In this document: one piece after another, positions 50,643-59,346 of the stretch
Numbering within the stretch: position 1 is the stretch's first letter
Layout of the letters: each line of letters starts with the position of its first letter
Made by a program: the position numbers and the translations under genes
Notes under the pieces: model-generated
What the model was told of the DNA's origin: nothing
Seen by the model: only the letters and a program-made list of their open reading frames with translations
The model's database searches: none
Origin: JBAZMA01 sp041649995
GTDB taxonomy: Bacteria > Omnitrophota > Gorgyraeia > Velamenicoccales > Velamenicoccaceae
NCBI GenBank assembly: GCA_041649995.1
Contig: JBAZMA010000008.1
Coordinates: 1 to 64,000 of the forward strand
Direction: 5' to 3'
DNA: 64,000 nucleotides

Positions 50643-51764
50643 ATGAAGATACATAAACACGCCGATGACCAAGCCTCATTGCCCGAAGGATACGCGGAGC
50701 CGGCCCTGTTGAAGGAGAGGCTGCGCAGGATCGCGGTGTTCAGGGCCCTTCAGCTGGGGGATATGTTGTGTTCGATCCCGGCATTGAGGGCCTTGCGTTG
50801 CGCTTTTCCGGACAGCGAGATCACCCTGATAGGGCTTCCCTGGAGCCGGGATTTTGTGGGGCGTTTTCAGGCGTATTTTAACCGCTTTCTTGAATTTCCG
50901 GGGTTTCCCTCTTTTCCGGAACGAAAGCCTGAGGTGGAACGTTTCCCCGGATTTATCATGGAATGCCAGAAGCGCCGTTTCGATCTCGTGCTTCAGATGC
51001 ATGGGGACGGGTCTATCATAAACACCCTTTTGCCTTTGCTGAATGCCAGACATTGCGCGGGTTTTTTCAAGAATGGTAATTTTATTCCCGATCCCGCCCG
51101 GTTCATGCCCTGGCCAACCAAAGGCCATGAAATTCTACGGCTCCTGAAGCTGATGATTTTTCTCGGTCTTCCCTTGAAAGGGCAGGACCTGGAATTTCCT
51201 CTCGCGCCCTCTGATCACCGCGCCCTGCGCCAGATGTTGGCCAAGGAACACATCAGGCTGCAGTCGTTTGTCTGCATCCACCCGGGAGCGCAATTACAGT
51301 CCAAGCGTTGGCCGGCCGAGCGCTTTGCCGCGGTTGCTGACCGGATCTACGAGTGGGGCTATGATATTGTGCTGACCGGAAAAGAAGAGGAGCAGGGTTT
51401 AACGCGAAAGATCGCTTCCCTGATGCACCATTCCCCCTGCGACCTGGCGGGAAAGACATCTCTTGGGGCCCTGGCCGCTTTGCTGAAGAAGTCCCGGCTG
51501 GTGATTTGCAACGATACGGGGATTTCCCATATGGCCGTCGCCCTCCAGAAGCCCAGCCTTGTGGTCGTGACAGGTTCTGATCCCGACCGCTGGGCTCCGC
51601 TGGACCGTTATCAACATAAGGCCGTTTATCATCCCGCCGATTGCCGGCCGTGCGGTTATGACATTTGTCCTTTTGGACAGCCTTGCGCCGAACAAATTTC
51701 GACGCAGGAAATCCTGCAATACGCGGAAAATTTCCTGCTGCACAAGCGGAAAGGACTTTTTTGA
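50643..51764 (+). CDS. Family 9 glycosyltransferase (heptosyltransferase-like)
   Basis: 373 residues. The N-terminal domain has IAVFRALQLGDMLCSIPALRALRCAFPDSEITLIGLP. The donor-binding domain has CIHPGAQLQSKRWPAERFAAVADRI and CNDTGISHMAVALQKPSLVVVTGSDPDRWAP, the GT9 pattern. ATG 50643 is chosen over TTG 50631. The next glycosyltransferase begins on an overlapping TTGA. It starts a heptose-related gene run that includes gmhB and another GT9. It probably adds a heptose or similar sugar to a lipid-linked core. Confidence 0.9.
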   Translation: MKIHKHADDQASLPEGYAEPALLKERLRRIAVFRALQLGDMLCSIPALRALRCAFPDSEITLIGLPWSRDFVGRFQAYFNRFLEFPGFPSFPERKPEVERFPGFIMECQKRRFDLVLQMHGDGSIINTLLPLLNARHCAGFFKNGNFIPDPARFMPWPTKGHEILRLLKLMIFLGLPLKGQDLEFPLAPSDHRALRQMLAKEHIRLQSFVCIHPGAQLQSKRWPAERFAAVADRIYEWGYDIVLTGKEEEQGLTRKIASLMHHSPCDLAGKTSLGALAALLKKSRLVICNDTGISHMAVALQKPSLVVVTGSDPDRWAPLDRYQHKAVYHPADCRPCGYDICPFGQPCAEQISTQEILQYAENFLLHKRKGLF

Positions 51765-52708
51765 ATATTCTCACCTGGCATGTCCATGGGAATTACCTCT
51801 ATTATCTCAGTCAACTGCCCCACAATATTTTTCTGCCTTTAGACGGGACAGGCGCCGGGGATTATCTGGGGCGGGGCTCTTCGTTTCCATGGGGTCCTCA
51901 TGTTTTTGATGTCCTGGTCGATGATATTCCTTCGCTGCGCCTGGATTGCGTGATTTTTCAAAGGGAGCGGCATTACCTGCGGGACCAGTATATGATCCTC
52001 TCGGAAAAGCAAAGAAAGCTTCCTCAGATCTATATCGAGCACGATCCTCCCCAGCAACACCCGACGAACACAAGGCATTGTTTATATAATTCCTCCGTGT
52101 TCCTCGTCCACGTCACCCATTTCAATTCTTTGATGTGGGACATCGGGACAACCCCAAGCGCAGTGATCCCCCACGGGGTCATGGTTCCCGAAGACGCGCG
52201 TTACACGGGGAGCCTGGGGCGGGGCCTGGTGGCGGTGAATCATCTGGAAAAGCGGGGCAGGCGGCTGGGCGTGGATATTTTTTGTGACATCAGCCGGCGC
52301 GTGCCTTTGGATCTGGTCGGCATGGATTCGGAGCGCCTGGGGGGAAGAGGGGAGATCAGCCACAGGGATTTTCCCTATTTTCTCTCCTCTTACAGGTTCT
52401 TTTTTAATCCTATCCGCTATACGAGCCTGGGGCTTTCGGTGTGCGAAGCCATGATGGTAGGCCTGCCCGTGGTTGGCCTGGCCACAACGGAGATGGCCAG
52501 GGTCATTGAGAATTACAAGACGGGGTATATCGACACCGATATCGGCCGCCTCATCGATTTTATGAATCTTTTGGTTAACAACCCGGAGAGGGCCGGGGAG
52601 CTGGGAGAAAACGCGCGCGCTTACGCGAAGAAGCATTTCAGCATCGAGCGTTTTGCCAGGGACTGGCAGGACGTCCTGGATCTGGTCGTGAACGGAGGCA
52701 GCGCTTAA
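51761..52708 (+). CDS. GT-B glycosyltransferase
   Basis: 315 residues. The C-terminal half has FFFNPIRYTSLGLSVCEAMMVGLPVVGLATTEMARVI, an E-x7-E-like element of GT4 enzymes, and PERAGELGENARAYAKKHFSIERFARDWQDVL. The N-terminal half is less typical. The start is a TTG overlapping the stop of the GT9 gene (TTGA), with AAAGGA upstream; the longer frame begins inside the GT9 gene. It is probably co-translated with the flanking GT9 and gmhB genes. Donor and acceptor are unknown. Confidence 0.82.
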   Translation: MNILTWHVHGNYLYYLSQLPHNIFLPLDGTGAGDYLGRGSSFPWGPHVFDVLVDDIPSLRLDCVIFQRERHYLRDQYMILSEKQRKLPQIYIEHDPPQQHPTNTRHCLYNSSVFLVHVTHFNSLMWDIGTTPSAVIPHGVMVPEDARYTGSLGRGLVAVNHLEKRGRRLGVDIFCDISRRVPLDLVGMDSERLGGRGEISHRDFPYFLSSYRFFFNPIRYTSLGLSVCEAMMVGLPVVGLATTEMARVIENYKTGYIDTDIGRLIDFMNLLVNNPERAGELGENARAYAKKHFSIERFARDWQDVLDLVVNGGSA

Positions 52709-52720
52709 ACAAGGAGCATC

Positions 52721-53308
52721 ATGAATGCCGTATTTTTGGATAAAGACGGAACGCTTGTGGAGAATGTGGAAAATAACGCGGAGCCCGGGCTGGTCGAGTT
52801 TTATCCGGATGTCTGGCCGGCGCTGCATCTTCTGCAGAAAAACGGGTTTGGGCTTGTGATCGCGACAAACCAGCCCGGCATAGGGCAGGGATATTTCACG
52901 GAAGAGGACATTCTGTCCGTGTCGCATTTTATCCGAACGGCCTTTTTTGAACAGGGTCTCAGACTGGACGGTTTTTATTATTGCCCCCATCACCCCGACG
53001 CCCTGGACCATCGTTATAAGAAAAACTGTATCTGCCGCAAGCCCGCTCCGGGCCTTTTGCTGACCGCGGCCTCCGAGCTCAATATCGACCTCGCCGCTTC
53101 CTGGATGATCGGAGATATCCTTGACGATATCGAAGCCGGAAAGGCGGCAGGGTGCCGGACCATCCTTCTCGATAATGGGAACGAGTCGCAATGGGTCTAT
53201 GAAGAAAAAAGGATCCCCGATTTCATATCGCCGACCCTGATGGAGGCCGCGTTATTGATCGACGCGCAAGTCCAGAAAGAGAGGGGGGCTATGCCGTGGA
53301 GGGATTGA
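52721..53308 (+). CDS. gmhB: D-glycero-D-manno-heptose-1,7-bisphosphate phosphatase
   Basis: HAD-type phosphatase, 195 residues, third enzyme of ADP-L-glycero-D-manno-heptose synthesis (removes the C7 phosphate). The nucleophile Asp7 and acid Asp9 are in VFLDKDGTLVEN. The HAD middle has IATNQPGIGQGYFTEED, and the GmhB-specific zinc loop is YYCPHHPDAL followed by NCICRKPAPGLL. MIGDILDDIEAGKAAG ends the core. It overlaps the next GT9 gene by 13 bases. With hldE (56417) two of the five pathway functions are here; gmhA and hldD are not in the window. Confidence 0.9.
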   Translation: MNAVFLDKDGTLVENVENNAEPGLVEFYPDVWPALHLLQKNGFGLVIATNQPGIGQGYFTEEDILSVSHFIRTAFFEQGLRLDGFYYCPHHPDALDHRYKKNCICRKPAPGLLLTAASELNIDLAASWMIGDILDDIEAGKAAGCRTILLDNGNESQWVYEEKRIPDFISPTLMEAALLIDAQVQKERGAMPWRD

Positions 53309-54381
53309 GGGATCGGTTGAAAAATATTCTTTGTGTGCGCCTGGACAATATGGGAGACGCCTTGATGTGTTCACCCGCCATCCGGGCCATCAAAGAATCC
53401 TCGCGAGCCGCGCGCGTGACCTTTCTGGTTTCTCCGGTCGGCGCTGATGTCGCTCGCCTGATGCCCGGAGTCGATCAAGTCCTTGTTTTTGAGGCGCCCT
53501 GGGTAAAAAACGCTTCGCCACAGAACAACGCGCGCCTGATGTCCGCGATGATCAGGCGATTAAAGGGTTGTGATTTTGACGGCGCGGTGATTTTTACCAC
53601 CTATAGCCAGAGCCCGCTGCCCGCGGCTCTTTTGTGTTTTCAGGCCGGGATACCCGTCCGCATCGGGATCTGCAGGGAAAATCCCTACCAATTGCTGACG
53701 TTTTGGCAGAAGGAGGAGGAGCCTGAGCGTCTGGTGCGACATGAGGTGAGAAGACAGCTTGATCTCGTTAAGGCTTTCGGTTGCGTGGCCCAGGAGGAGC
53801 ACTTGAGCCTGGAAATCAGCGAACAGGCCAGAAACAGGGCGCGCGGCCTGATGGAAAGATTTTCTTGTCCCTGGTTTATCCTGCACGCCGGGGCTACGGC
53901 GGATTCCCGAAGATATCCCCTGGAATCCTATGCCCACGTCATCCGTGAAGCGGGAAACCGCGGGTGGAAAGCCGTGCTTTCCGGGGTCAGGGATGAAAAG
54001 AGTTATATCGACGAGCTGGCCCGGATGACCGCGGATTATTCCATCAATCTTTGCGGCCGTCTGAAGCTGGAGGAATTCTGCGGGCTTCTTTCCGGCGCTT
54101 CGTTTCTACTCAGCAATAACACCGGGGTTGTGCATTTGGCAAGCGCGACGCGCACCCCTGTCGTTGTCCTTTACGCCCTGACCAATCCCCAGCATACCCC
54201 GTGGCTGGTGCCTTCCAGGGTCCTTTTTGAAGATGCCTCCTGCAAATATTGCTATAAAAGCGTCTGTCCCGAAGGACACAACAAGTGCCTTCGGGCCGTT
54301 TCTCCTGAGACCATCATGGAGGCCATCGAGGATCTCCTTAAAGAAACGCGCGTCAAAATGCCTTCTGTGTCCCCTCTTTGA
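53296..54381 (+). CDS. Family 9 glycosyltransferase (heptosyltransferase-like)
   Basis: 361 residues from a GTG overlapping the gmhB end by 13 bases. CVRLDNMGDALMCSPAIRAIKESSRAARVTFLVSP opens it, and LHAGATADSRRYPLESYAHVI and LLSNNTGVVHLASATRTPVVVLYALTNPQHTPW form the donor half. A Cys-rich C-terminal region (CKYCYKSVCPEGHNKC) recalls the other GT9 proteins here. It probably transfers heptose to a lipopolysaccharide-type core. No downstream gene is coupled; a hairpin follows. Confidence 0.9.
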   Translation: MEGLRDRLKNILCVRLDNMGDALMCSPAIRAIKESSRAARVTFLVSPVGADVARLMPGVDQVLVFEAPWVKNASPQNNARLMSAMIRRLKGCDFDGAVIFTTYSQSPLPAALLCFQAGIPVRIGICRENPYQLLTFWQKEEEPERLVRHEVRRQLDLVKAFGCVAQEEHLSLEISEQARNRARGLMERFSCPWFILHAGATADSRRYPLESYAHVIREAGNRGWKAVLSGVRDEKSYIDELARMTADYSINLCGRLKLEEFCGLLSGASFLLSNNTGVVHLASATRTPVVVLYALTNPQHTPWLVPSRVLFEDASCKYCYKSVCPEGHNKCLRAVSPETIMEAIEDLLKETRVKMPSVSPL

Positions 54382-54398
54382 TGCATTAAGGAAAAAAA

Positions 54399-54435
54399 TC
54401 AACAAAAGGCTGAATCAGCCCCTTTAGTCTTTGAG
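54399..54435 (+). terminator. Hairpin after the GT9 gene, probable terminator
   Basis: AAAGGCT pairs with AGCCCCTTT (one bulge) around GAATC, starting at 54405, and is followed by a T-rich stretch. The A-tract before it would make it work on the minus strand as well. Confidence 0.45.
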
Positions 54436-54484
54436 GGTTTTGGTCTAAGTTTAGAAAAGACCACGCCCAACTCAGGAGGAGAAC

Positions 54485-54934
54485 ATGTTGACGCAAATCA
54501 AGGGATTGAATAAAAAGCTCACGCAGTTGATCCAGCTGGATATCGACGCTTCGTTTTGCTATGAGCAAGCCATCAGGAAAATCGAGGAGGAAGATATCAG
54601 GCAGGAGTTGACGTCTTTTAAGGACGATCACGACAGGCACGCGGATATTCTGAGCGCGGAACTTAGCAAGATCGGGGAAGAGGCCCCTGAGAGAAGATCG
54701 GACTTAAAGGGCATGTTTTTAAAAGGCGCGACGGCTATGCAGAGCGTGACGGGGACAATCGGCGCCCTGAAGGCCATGCAATTGAACGAAAAATTGACGA
54801 ACAGGACATACGCGAAGGCGGCCAAATGGAAGGCCGGTGACGAGATCGCAGACATCATCCAGCGCAATTTTGAGGACGAAAAAAATCATCTCCAGTATTT
54901 GAACGACAAACTGGACGAGTTGACAGTCGGGTAG
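54485..54934 (+). CDS. Ferritin-like four-helix protein (DUF2383/PA2169 type)
   Basis: 149 residues, nearly all helical, with the spaced LIQLDIDASFCYEQAIRKIEEEDIR, FKDDHDRHADILSAEL and NFEDEKNHLQYLNDKL. Such DUF2383 proteins are ferritin-like; some bind a diiron site through Asp, Glu and His residues, which are present here (EDEKNH). The role is unknown. GGAGG precedes the ATG by 5 bases. It is followed by an SDR and a hemerythrin gene, suggesting a stress group. Confidence 0.75.
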   Translation: MLTQIKGLNKKLTQLIQLDIDASFCYEQAIRKIEEEDIRQELTSFKDDHDRHADILSAELSKIGEEAPERRSDLKGMFLKGATAMQSVTGTIGALKAMQLNEKLTNRTYAKAAKWKAGDEIADIIQRNFEDEKNHLQYLNDKLDELTVG

Positions 54935-54989
54935 ACCCGTTAGCGCCCGGGTTTTCATTTGAGCGATTCTCTTTCAAGGAGGAGGCGAT

Positions 54990-55844
54990 ATGAACGAATA
55001 CGGCCATTTTCCGGAACAGAACCAGGAAAAACCAGGGAAGGAATACAAGATGGAACCTCTGCCTCTGATCAAGGGCGAATGGTACAAGGGAAGCGGAAAG
55101 CTATCCGGGAAAATCGCCCTTGTCACGGGAGGAGACAGCGGGATCGGCAGCGCGGTTTCCATTTTTTTCGCCCGGGAAGGCGCATCGGTCTCCATTGTTT
55201 ATTACAATGAGCATAAGGATGCCCAGAATACCCAAAGAATGATCGAAGAAGAGGGCCAGAAGTGCCTTTTGATACCCGGGAATGTGGGAGATCCGGAATT
55301 TTGCGCGGAGGCGGTGGAAAAAACGCTGGCCGAGTTCGGCCATGTGGATATCCTCGTCAACAACGCGGGGTATCAGAACCCGCATAAGAATATGGAGAAC
55401 ATCACGGACCAGGACATTGAGACAACGTTCCGCACGAATATTTTTTCGTATTTCTATATGACCCGGGCGGCTCTCAAACATATGAGAGAGGGTGCCGCCA
55501 TCATCAATACGGCTTCCGTGACCGCTTACGAAGGACATCCGACGCTTTTGGATTACGCGGCAACCAAGGGGGCCATCGTCGCTTTTACAAGATCGCTTTC
55601 CTTGAGCCTTATCAAACAGGGGATCAGGGTCAACGGGGTCGCCCCGGGGCCTATCTGGACACCGCTGATCATATCGGGATTTTCTCCGGAGAAGGTCAAG
55701 ACGTTCGGTCAAAAAAGTCCGATGGGTAGGGCGGGGCACCCGGAAGAGGTCGCTGCTTCCTATGTGTTCCTTGCTTCCCGGGATTCTTCGTATATGAGCG
55801 GTCAGATGCTTCACCCCAACGGAGGGACGATTGTCAACGGATAG
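54990..55844 (+). CDS. Short-chain dehydrogenase/reductase with N-terminal extension
   Basis: 284 residues. A family-typical extension of about 35 residues precedes the Rossmann fold. The cofactor motif is TGGDSGIGSAV, with NNAGYQNPH next. Catalytic residues are Ser, Tyr and Lys in INTASVTAYEGHPTLLDYAATKGA (Y-x-x-x-K). This layout is that of YghA and the general-stress SDRs of bacilli; the substrate is unknown. GGAGG precedes the ATG. Confidence 0.87.
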   Translation: MNEYGHFPEQNQEKPGKEYKMEPLPLIKGEWYKGSGKLSGKIALVTGGDSGIGSAVSIFFAREGASVSIVYYNEHKDAQNTQRMIEEEGQKCLLIPGNVGDPEFCAEAVEKTLAEFGHVDILVNNAGYQNPHKNMENITDQDIETTFRTNIFSYFYMTRAALKHMREGAAIINTASVTAYEGHPTLLDYAATKGAIVAFTRSLSLSLIKQGIRVNGVAPGPIWTPLIISGFSPEKVKTFGQKSPMGRAGHPEEVAASYVFLASRDSSYMSGQMLHPNGGTIVNG

Positions 55845-55894
55845 TGTCAGGGAACGCCCGCTAAAGCCCGGGTCCAAACACAACGAGGTGCCTT

Positions 55895-56338
55895 ATGGCT
55901 GTATTTGATTTATTGAAAAAGGAGCATGATAAGTACAGGGATATGTTCCGCAAGGTCATGGAAGAGAAGGAAAAAAGCCGGCTGTTCGATGAATTGAACC
56001 GCGAACTGGATATCCATATGGAAGGCGAAGAAGAGTATGTCTATCCGGAAACCCAGAAGGCGGGCCTTGATGAAGAAACCCTGGAATCCATTGAAGAGCA
56101 CCATGTCGCCAAGGTGCTTCAGGCGGAGTTGGAGATGATGTCCGGGGACGAGGAGAATTTCATGGCCAAGGTCAAGGTCTTCAGGGAAAACGTGGAACAC
56201 CATCTGGATGAAGAGGAGCAGCAGTTATTTCCTCAGGCCCGCAAAAAAATCAGCGAAGGCAAGCAGGAGCAGATGGAAGATAAATACAGAAAATTGAAAC
56301 AGAGACAGGAGAGCGAAGAAGAGGAGGAAGGGGAGTAG
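55895..56338 (+). CDS. Hemerythrin-like (HHE) protein
   Basis: 147 residues, all helical. Histidine and glutamate pattern KKEHDKYRD (His11), DIHMEGEEEYVYPE (His41, Glu45), IEEHHVAKVLQAELEMM and VEHHLDEEEQQLFPQ fits a hemerythrin-type diiron site that binds oxygen, nitric oxide or iron. The C-terminus is a very acidic coil. GAGG precedes the ATG, and it lies 50 bases after the SDR gene, so these may be co-transcribed. Confidence 0.85.
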   Translation: MAVFDLLKKEHDKYRDMFRKVMEEKEKSRLFDELNRELDIHMEGEEEYVYPETQKAGLDEETLESIEEHHVAKVLQAELEMMSGDEENFMAKVKVFRENVEHHLDEEEQQLFPQARKKISEGKQEQMEDKYRKLKQRQESEEEEEGE

Positions 56339-56416
56339 GCGTTTTAATGAGGACACCAGAAAAAACAGACGACGAAGCATTCCTTCCTTTCGCGAAATCC
56401 TGCGTCTTAAACTCCT

Positions 56417-57943
56417 ATGGCCACTTCACCCAACGACCTATTTTCCATTAAGGCCGGGTTTTCGGTCACGCCCCAGGCAGCGGATTCCATAAAACCCGCT
56501 GTTTTCATGGAAAAGTTCGGCCAGGCCAGGATATGTGTCCTGGGGGAAGGAATCCTTGACGGTTATCTTTACGGCACCCCGCGGCAATTGTGCAGGGAGG
56601 CCCCTGTTCCGGTTATCGGCCTTGGCCATTCATTTTCAGCTCCGGGCGGAGCCGCCAATACGGCTGTGAATGCCGCGCGTCTTGGCGCCGAGGTTTACTT
56701 CCTGTCTGTCCTGGGAAAGGATGACGCGGGAAAAGAGCTTGGAGCGCTGCTGCGGGCTTCGGGGGTGAAAACAGAACATGTCCTTTTTGACAGGAATCGC
56801 TCCACGCTGCATAAGCAGCGCGTGCTGGCCGGATCCCAGATGCTTCTGAGGCTGGATAAGGGGACGCAGGAACCTGTAAACCGCATGATCCGCGGAGAGC
56901 TTCTGTTGAGGCTGGAACATCTTCTGGATTTGTGCGGGGCTTTCATTGTTTCCGACTACAGCTGCGGGGTTATGACGCCTGATGTGATCCGGGCGGTCGT
57001 CAGGATGAAAAAGAAAAACAATGCCGTGCTGTGGGCCCTGGACGCCAGGTCCCTGTCCGCCTATGAGGGCTCAGGCTTTAACGTGATCAAGCCGAATTAC
57101 TCGGAAGCGGTGAAATTTCTGGGATTGCCTCCAAAACAAGGGGGGCAGAGGATCGACCAGCTCCTTCTTGCCGGGGATATCCTTTTGAAAAAAACAGGCG
57201 CGAAAATCGCAGCCGTGACATTGGATCAGGACGGCGCCCTTATCTTTGAGGACGGCCAGCCGCCTTACCGCATCTACGCGCGGTCATTTGAGCGTCCCAA
57301 TACGGCCGGCGCCGGAGACACTTTTATCAGCGCCTTTATGCTGGCCCTTTGCGCCGGCGCGGACTCATCAGGAGCGGCGGAAACGGCCTCCCTGGCTTCC
57401 GCGATTGCCGTCGGGAAAAAAGAAACGACAGCATCCTGTTCGCAGGCAGAACTCAAGGGATATCTTTCTTTGGGAAATAAAGAGGTCGCGGATCTCAAAG
57501 CCCTTTCCTTATTGGCGCAATACTATCACTCTCAGGGCCGCAGGATCGTTTTCACCAATGGTTGTTTTGATATCCTTCATCGGGGCCATATTCATTTTCT
57601 CAACGCGTGTAAGACTTTGGGCGAAGTGTTGATCGTGGGCGTCAATTCCGACGATAGCATACGTAAGATCAAGGGGGCGCTCAGGCCCATCAACAGTCTT
57701 CAGGACAGGATCCAGATCCTGGGTTCCCTGAGCTGTATCGACCATGTCATGGGCTTCGAAGGCGACGCGCCCCTGGGGCTGATCGAGGCGTTAAAACCAC
57801 ACGTATTCGTAAAAGGCGCGAACCATGATTTAAAAACGCTCCAGGAGGTGCCGCTCGTCAAAAAGAACGGCGGCGATGTCTGCTGTCTGCCTTACTGGGA
57901 GGCTTATTCCACCGGAAGTATACTTAAGCGTGTTTCCATTTGA
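56417..57943 (+). CDS. hldE: Bifunctional heptose-7-phosphate kinase / heptose-1-phosphate adenylyltransferase
   Basis: 508 residues catalysing steps two and four of ADP-heptose synthesis. The PfkB-type kinase domain (about residues 20-340) has SAPGGAANTAVNAARLG and catalytic Asp301 in NTAGAGDTF. The cytidylyltransferase-fold domain (about 370-505) has VFTNGCFDILHRGHIHFL, VGVNSDDSIRKIKG and the end TGSILKRVSI. A GTP-like start is not seen; the ATG at 56417 lacks a strong ribosome-binding site. A short N-terminal extension precedes the kinase fold. It is followed by an SDR gene 21 bases away. Confidence 0.93.
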   Translation: MATSPNDLFSIKAGFSVTPQAADSIKPAVFMEKFGQARICVLGEGILDGYLYGTPRQLCREAPVPVIGLGHSFSAPGGAANTAVNAARLGAEVYFLSVLGKDDAGKELGALLRASGVKTEHVLFDRNRSTLHKQRVLAGSQMLLRLDKGTQEPVNRMIRGELLLRLEHLLDLCGAFIVSDYSCGVMTPDVIRAVVRMKKKNNAVLWALDARSLSAYEGSGFNVIKPNYSEAVKFLGLPPKQGGQRIDQLLLAGDILLKKTGAKIAAVTLDQDGALIFEDGQPPYRIYARSFERPNTAGAGDTFISAFMLALCAGADSSGAAETASLASAIAVGKKETTASCSQAELKGYLSLGNKEVADLKALSLLAQYYHSQGRRIVFTNGCFDILHRGHIHFLNACKTLGEVLIVGVNSDDSIRKIKGALRPINSLQDRIQILGSLSCIDHVMGFEGDAPLGLIEALKPHVFVKGANHDLKTLQEVPLVKKNGGDVCCLPYWEAYSTGSILKRVSI

Positions 57944-57964
57944 TTTTAAAGCCAAGGAATAACG

Positions 57965-58909
57965 ATGAGAAAGGCGGGACCTGATGTTGTGATGATTACC
58001 GGAGCCTCCGCGGGAGTGGGCAGGGCCACGGCCGTAGAATTCGCGAAAAGAGGCTGTTCGATCGGCTTGTTCGCCCGAGGGAAGGAAAGGCTCCGATCGG
58101 CTTTGACCGACGTGGAGACGCTGGGCGGGAAGGGAATGGTCCTGGAAGGCGACGTTTCGAATTTCGAAGACCTGAAAAGTGCGTTGAATGACCTTGAGAG
58201 GGAATTCGGGCCGGTTGATATCTTTGTTAATAACGCCATGACAACGATATTTTCCGAGTTTTTGGACATTGATCCTAAGGATTTTCGCAGGGTCACAGAG
58301 GTCACCTATCTTGGGGTCGTTTACGGCACAAGGGTCGCGCTGGAAAGCATGCGCAAACGCGATAAAGGAGTGATCGTACAGGTTGGTTCGGTTTTGGCCT
58401 ACCGGGCCATTCCCCTTCAGTCCGCCTATTGCGGTGCCAAACACGCCGTGAAAGGCTTTGCGGAATCCATAAGGTGCGAGCTCCTTTATCATAAAAGCGG
58501 GATCCATATGACGATGGTCCAGCTGCCGGGTTTGAACACGCCGCAATTTGACTGGTGCAAGAACAACCTGGCAAGAAAATCCCAGCCTGTGCCGCCTATA
58601 TTTCAGCCGGAGGTGGCTGCCAGCGCCATTGTCTGGGCCGCGTATCATCGACGCAGGGAGTTGATTGTCGGAGGCAATTCCGCTTTTATCATCAGGGCGA
58701 ATCATCTTTTTCCCCGGCTCGGAGATTTGTATCTGGCCAAAACAGGCTTTTCCTCTCAAATGCGCCGGGAAAGAGAAAAACACGACCGGCCCTTTAACCT
58801 TTATAGGCCCGTGGACGGGCCTTTTGGAGTTCACGGAAGTTTTGACAGGCAGGCTAAAGGAATGAGTTTTCAGCTCAGGCTCGCGATGTTTCCATTCTTT
58901 GTGTGGTGA
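57965..58909 (+). CDS. Short-chain dehydrogenase/reductase
   Basis: 314 residues. Cofactor motif TGASAGVGRATA, then DVSNFED, NNAMTTIFSEF, and catalytic Ser/Tyr/Lys in VGSVLAYRAIPLQSAYCGAKHA. A C-terminal extension of about 90 residues, with HDRPFNLYRPVDGPFGVHGSF, goes beyond the usual length and is found in some polyol or polysaccharide-linked SDRs. The ATG at 57965 is close behind hldE. The substrate is unknown. Confidence 0.86.
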   Translation: MRKAGPDVVMITGASAGVGRATAVEFAKRGCSIGLFARGKERLRSALTDVETLGGKGMVLEGDVSNFEDLKSALNDLEREFGPVDIFVNNAMTTIFSEFLDIDPKDFRRVTEVTYLGVVYGTRVALESMRKRDKGVIVQVGSVLAYRAIPLQSAYCGAKHAVKGFAESIRCELLYHKSGIHMTMVQLPGLNTPQFDWCKNNLARKSQPVPPIFQPEVAASAIVWAAYHRRRELIVGGNSAFIIRANHLFPRLGDLYLAKTGFSSQMRREREKHDRPFNLYRPVDGPFGVHGSFDRQAKGMSFQLRLAMFPFFVW

Positions 58910-58962
58910 GCGCTGTTAGCCGCTGTTATTGTTTTGGCCATTGTCTTCTAAAAGGAACTGTT

Positions 58963-59343
58963 ATGAAAAGTTTCGGACATAAGATTTGGGCGATCGCTGA
59001 CGGATATATTCCGTCAAAGAGCGTCGGAACGCATCCTCAGATGACCAGCCATGATTCTTTGTGTTTTTTGAATACGGGAGAAAGGGACGCTTTTGTGAGA
59101 ATCACCGTGTATTTCGTCGATCGCCCTCCCGCAGGGCCCTATACGCGGACCGTCTCCTCCGCGCGGACGCTTCATATCAGGTTTAACGATTTCAAGGACC
59201 CTGAGCCTGTTCCATTCGATACGGAGTACGCGGCGCTCATTGAATCCGATGAGCCCGTTATTGTTCAACACACGCGCCTGGATTCCCGACAGGCGGAAAA
59301 CGCGTTATTCAGCACGATCGCGTTTTCTTCAACCGGAGACTAA
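58963..59343 (+). CDS. Sensory-rhodopsin-transducer-like protein (ASRT family)
   Basis: 126 residues. IWAIADGYIPSKSVGTHPQMTSHDSLCFLNTG, ITVYFVDRPPAGPYTRTVSSARTLHIRFNDF and VVQHTRLDSRQAENALFSTIAF-like text identify the Anabaena sensory rhodopsin transducer family. In Anabaena the protein works with a rhodopsin; no rhodopsin is present here. ASRT-type proteins also occur without rhodopsins, near carbohydrate genes. The ATG at 58963 has AAAGGA upstream; the longer frame from 58903 overlaps the SDR gene. An endonuclease-like gene follows after 3 bases. Confidence 0.85.
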   Translation: MKSFGHKIWAIADGYIPSKSVGTHPQMTSHDSLCFLNTGERDAFVRITVYFVDRPPAGPYTRTVSSARTLHIRFNDFKDPEPVPFDTEYAALIESDEPVIVQHTRLDSRQAENALFSTIAFSSTGD

Positions 59344-59346
59344 TAG

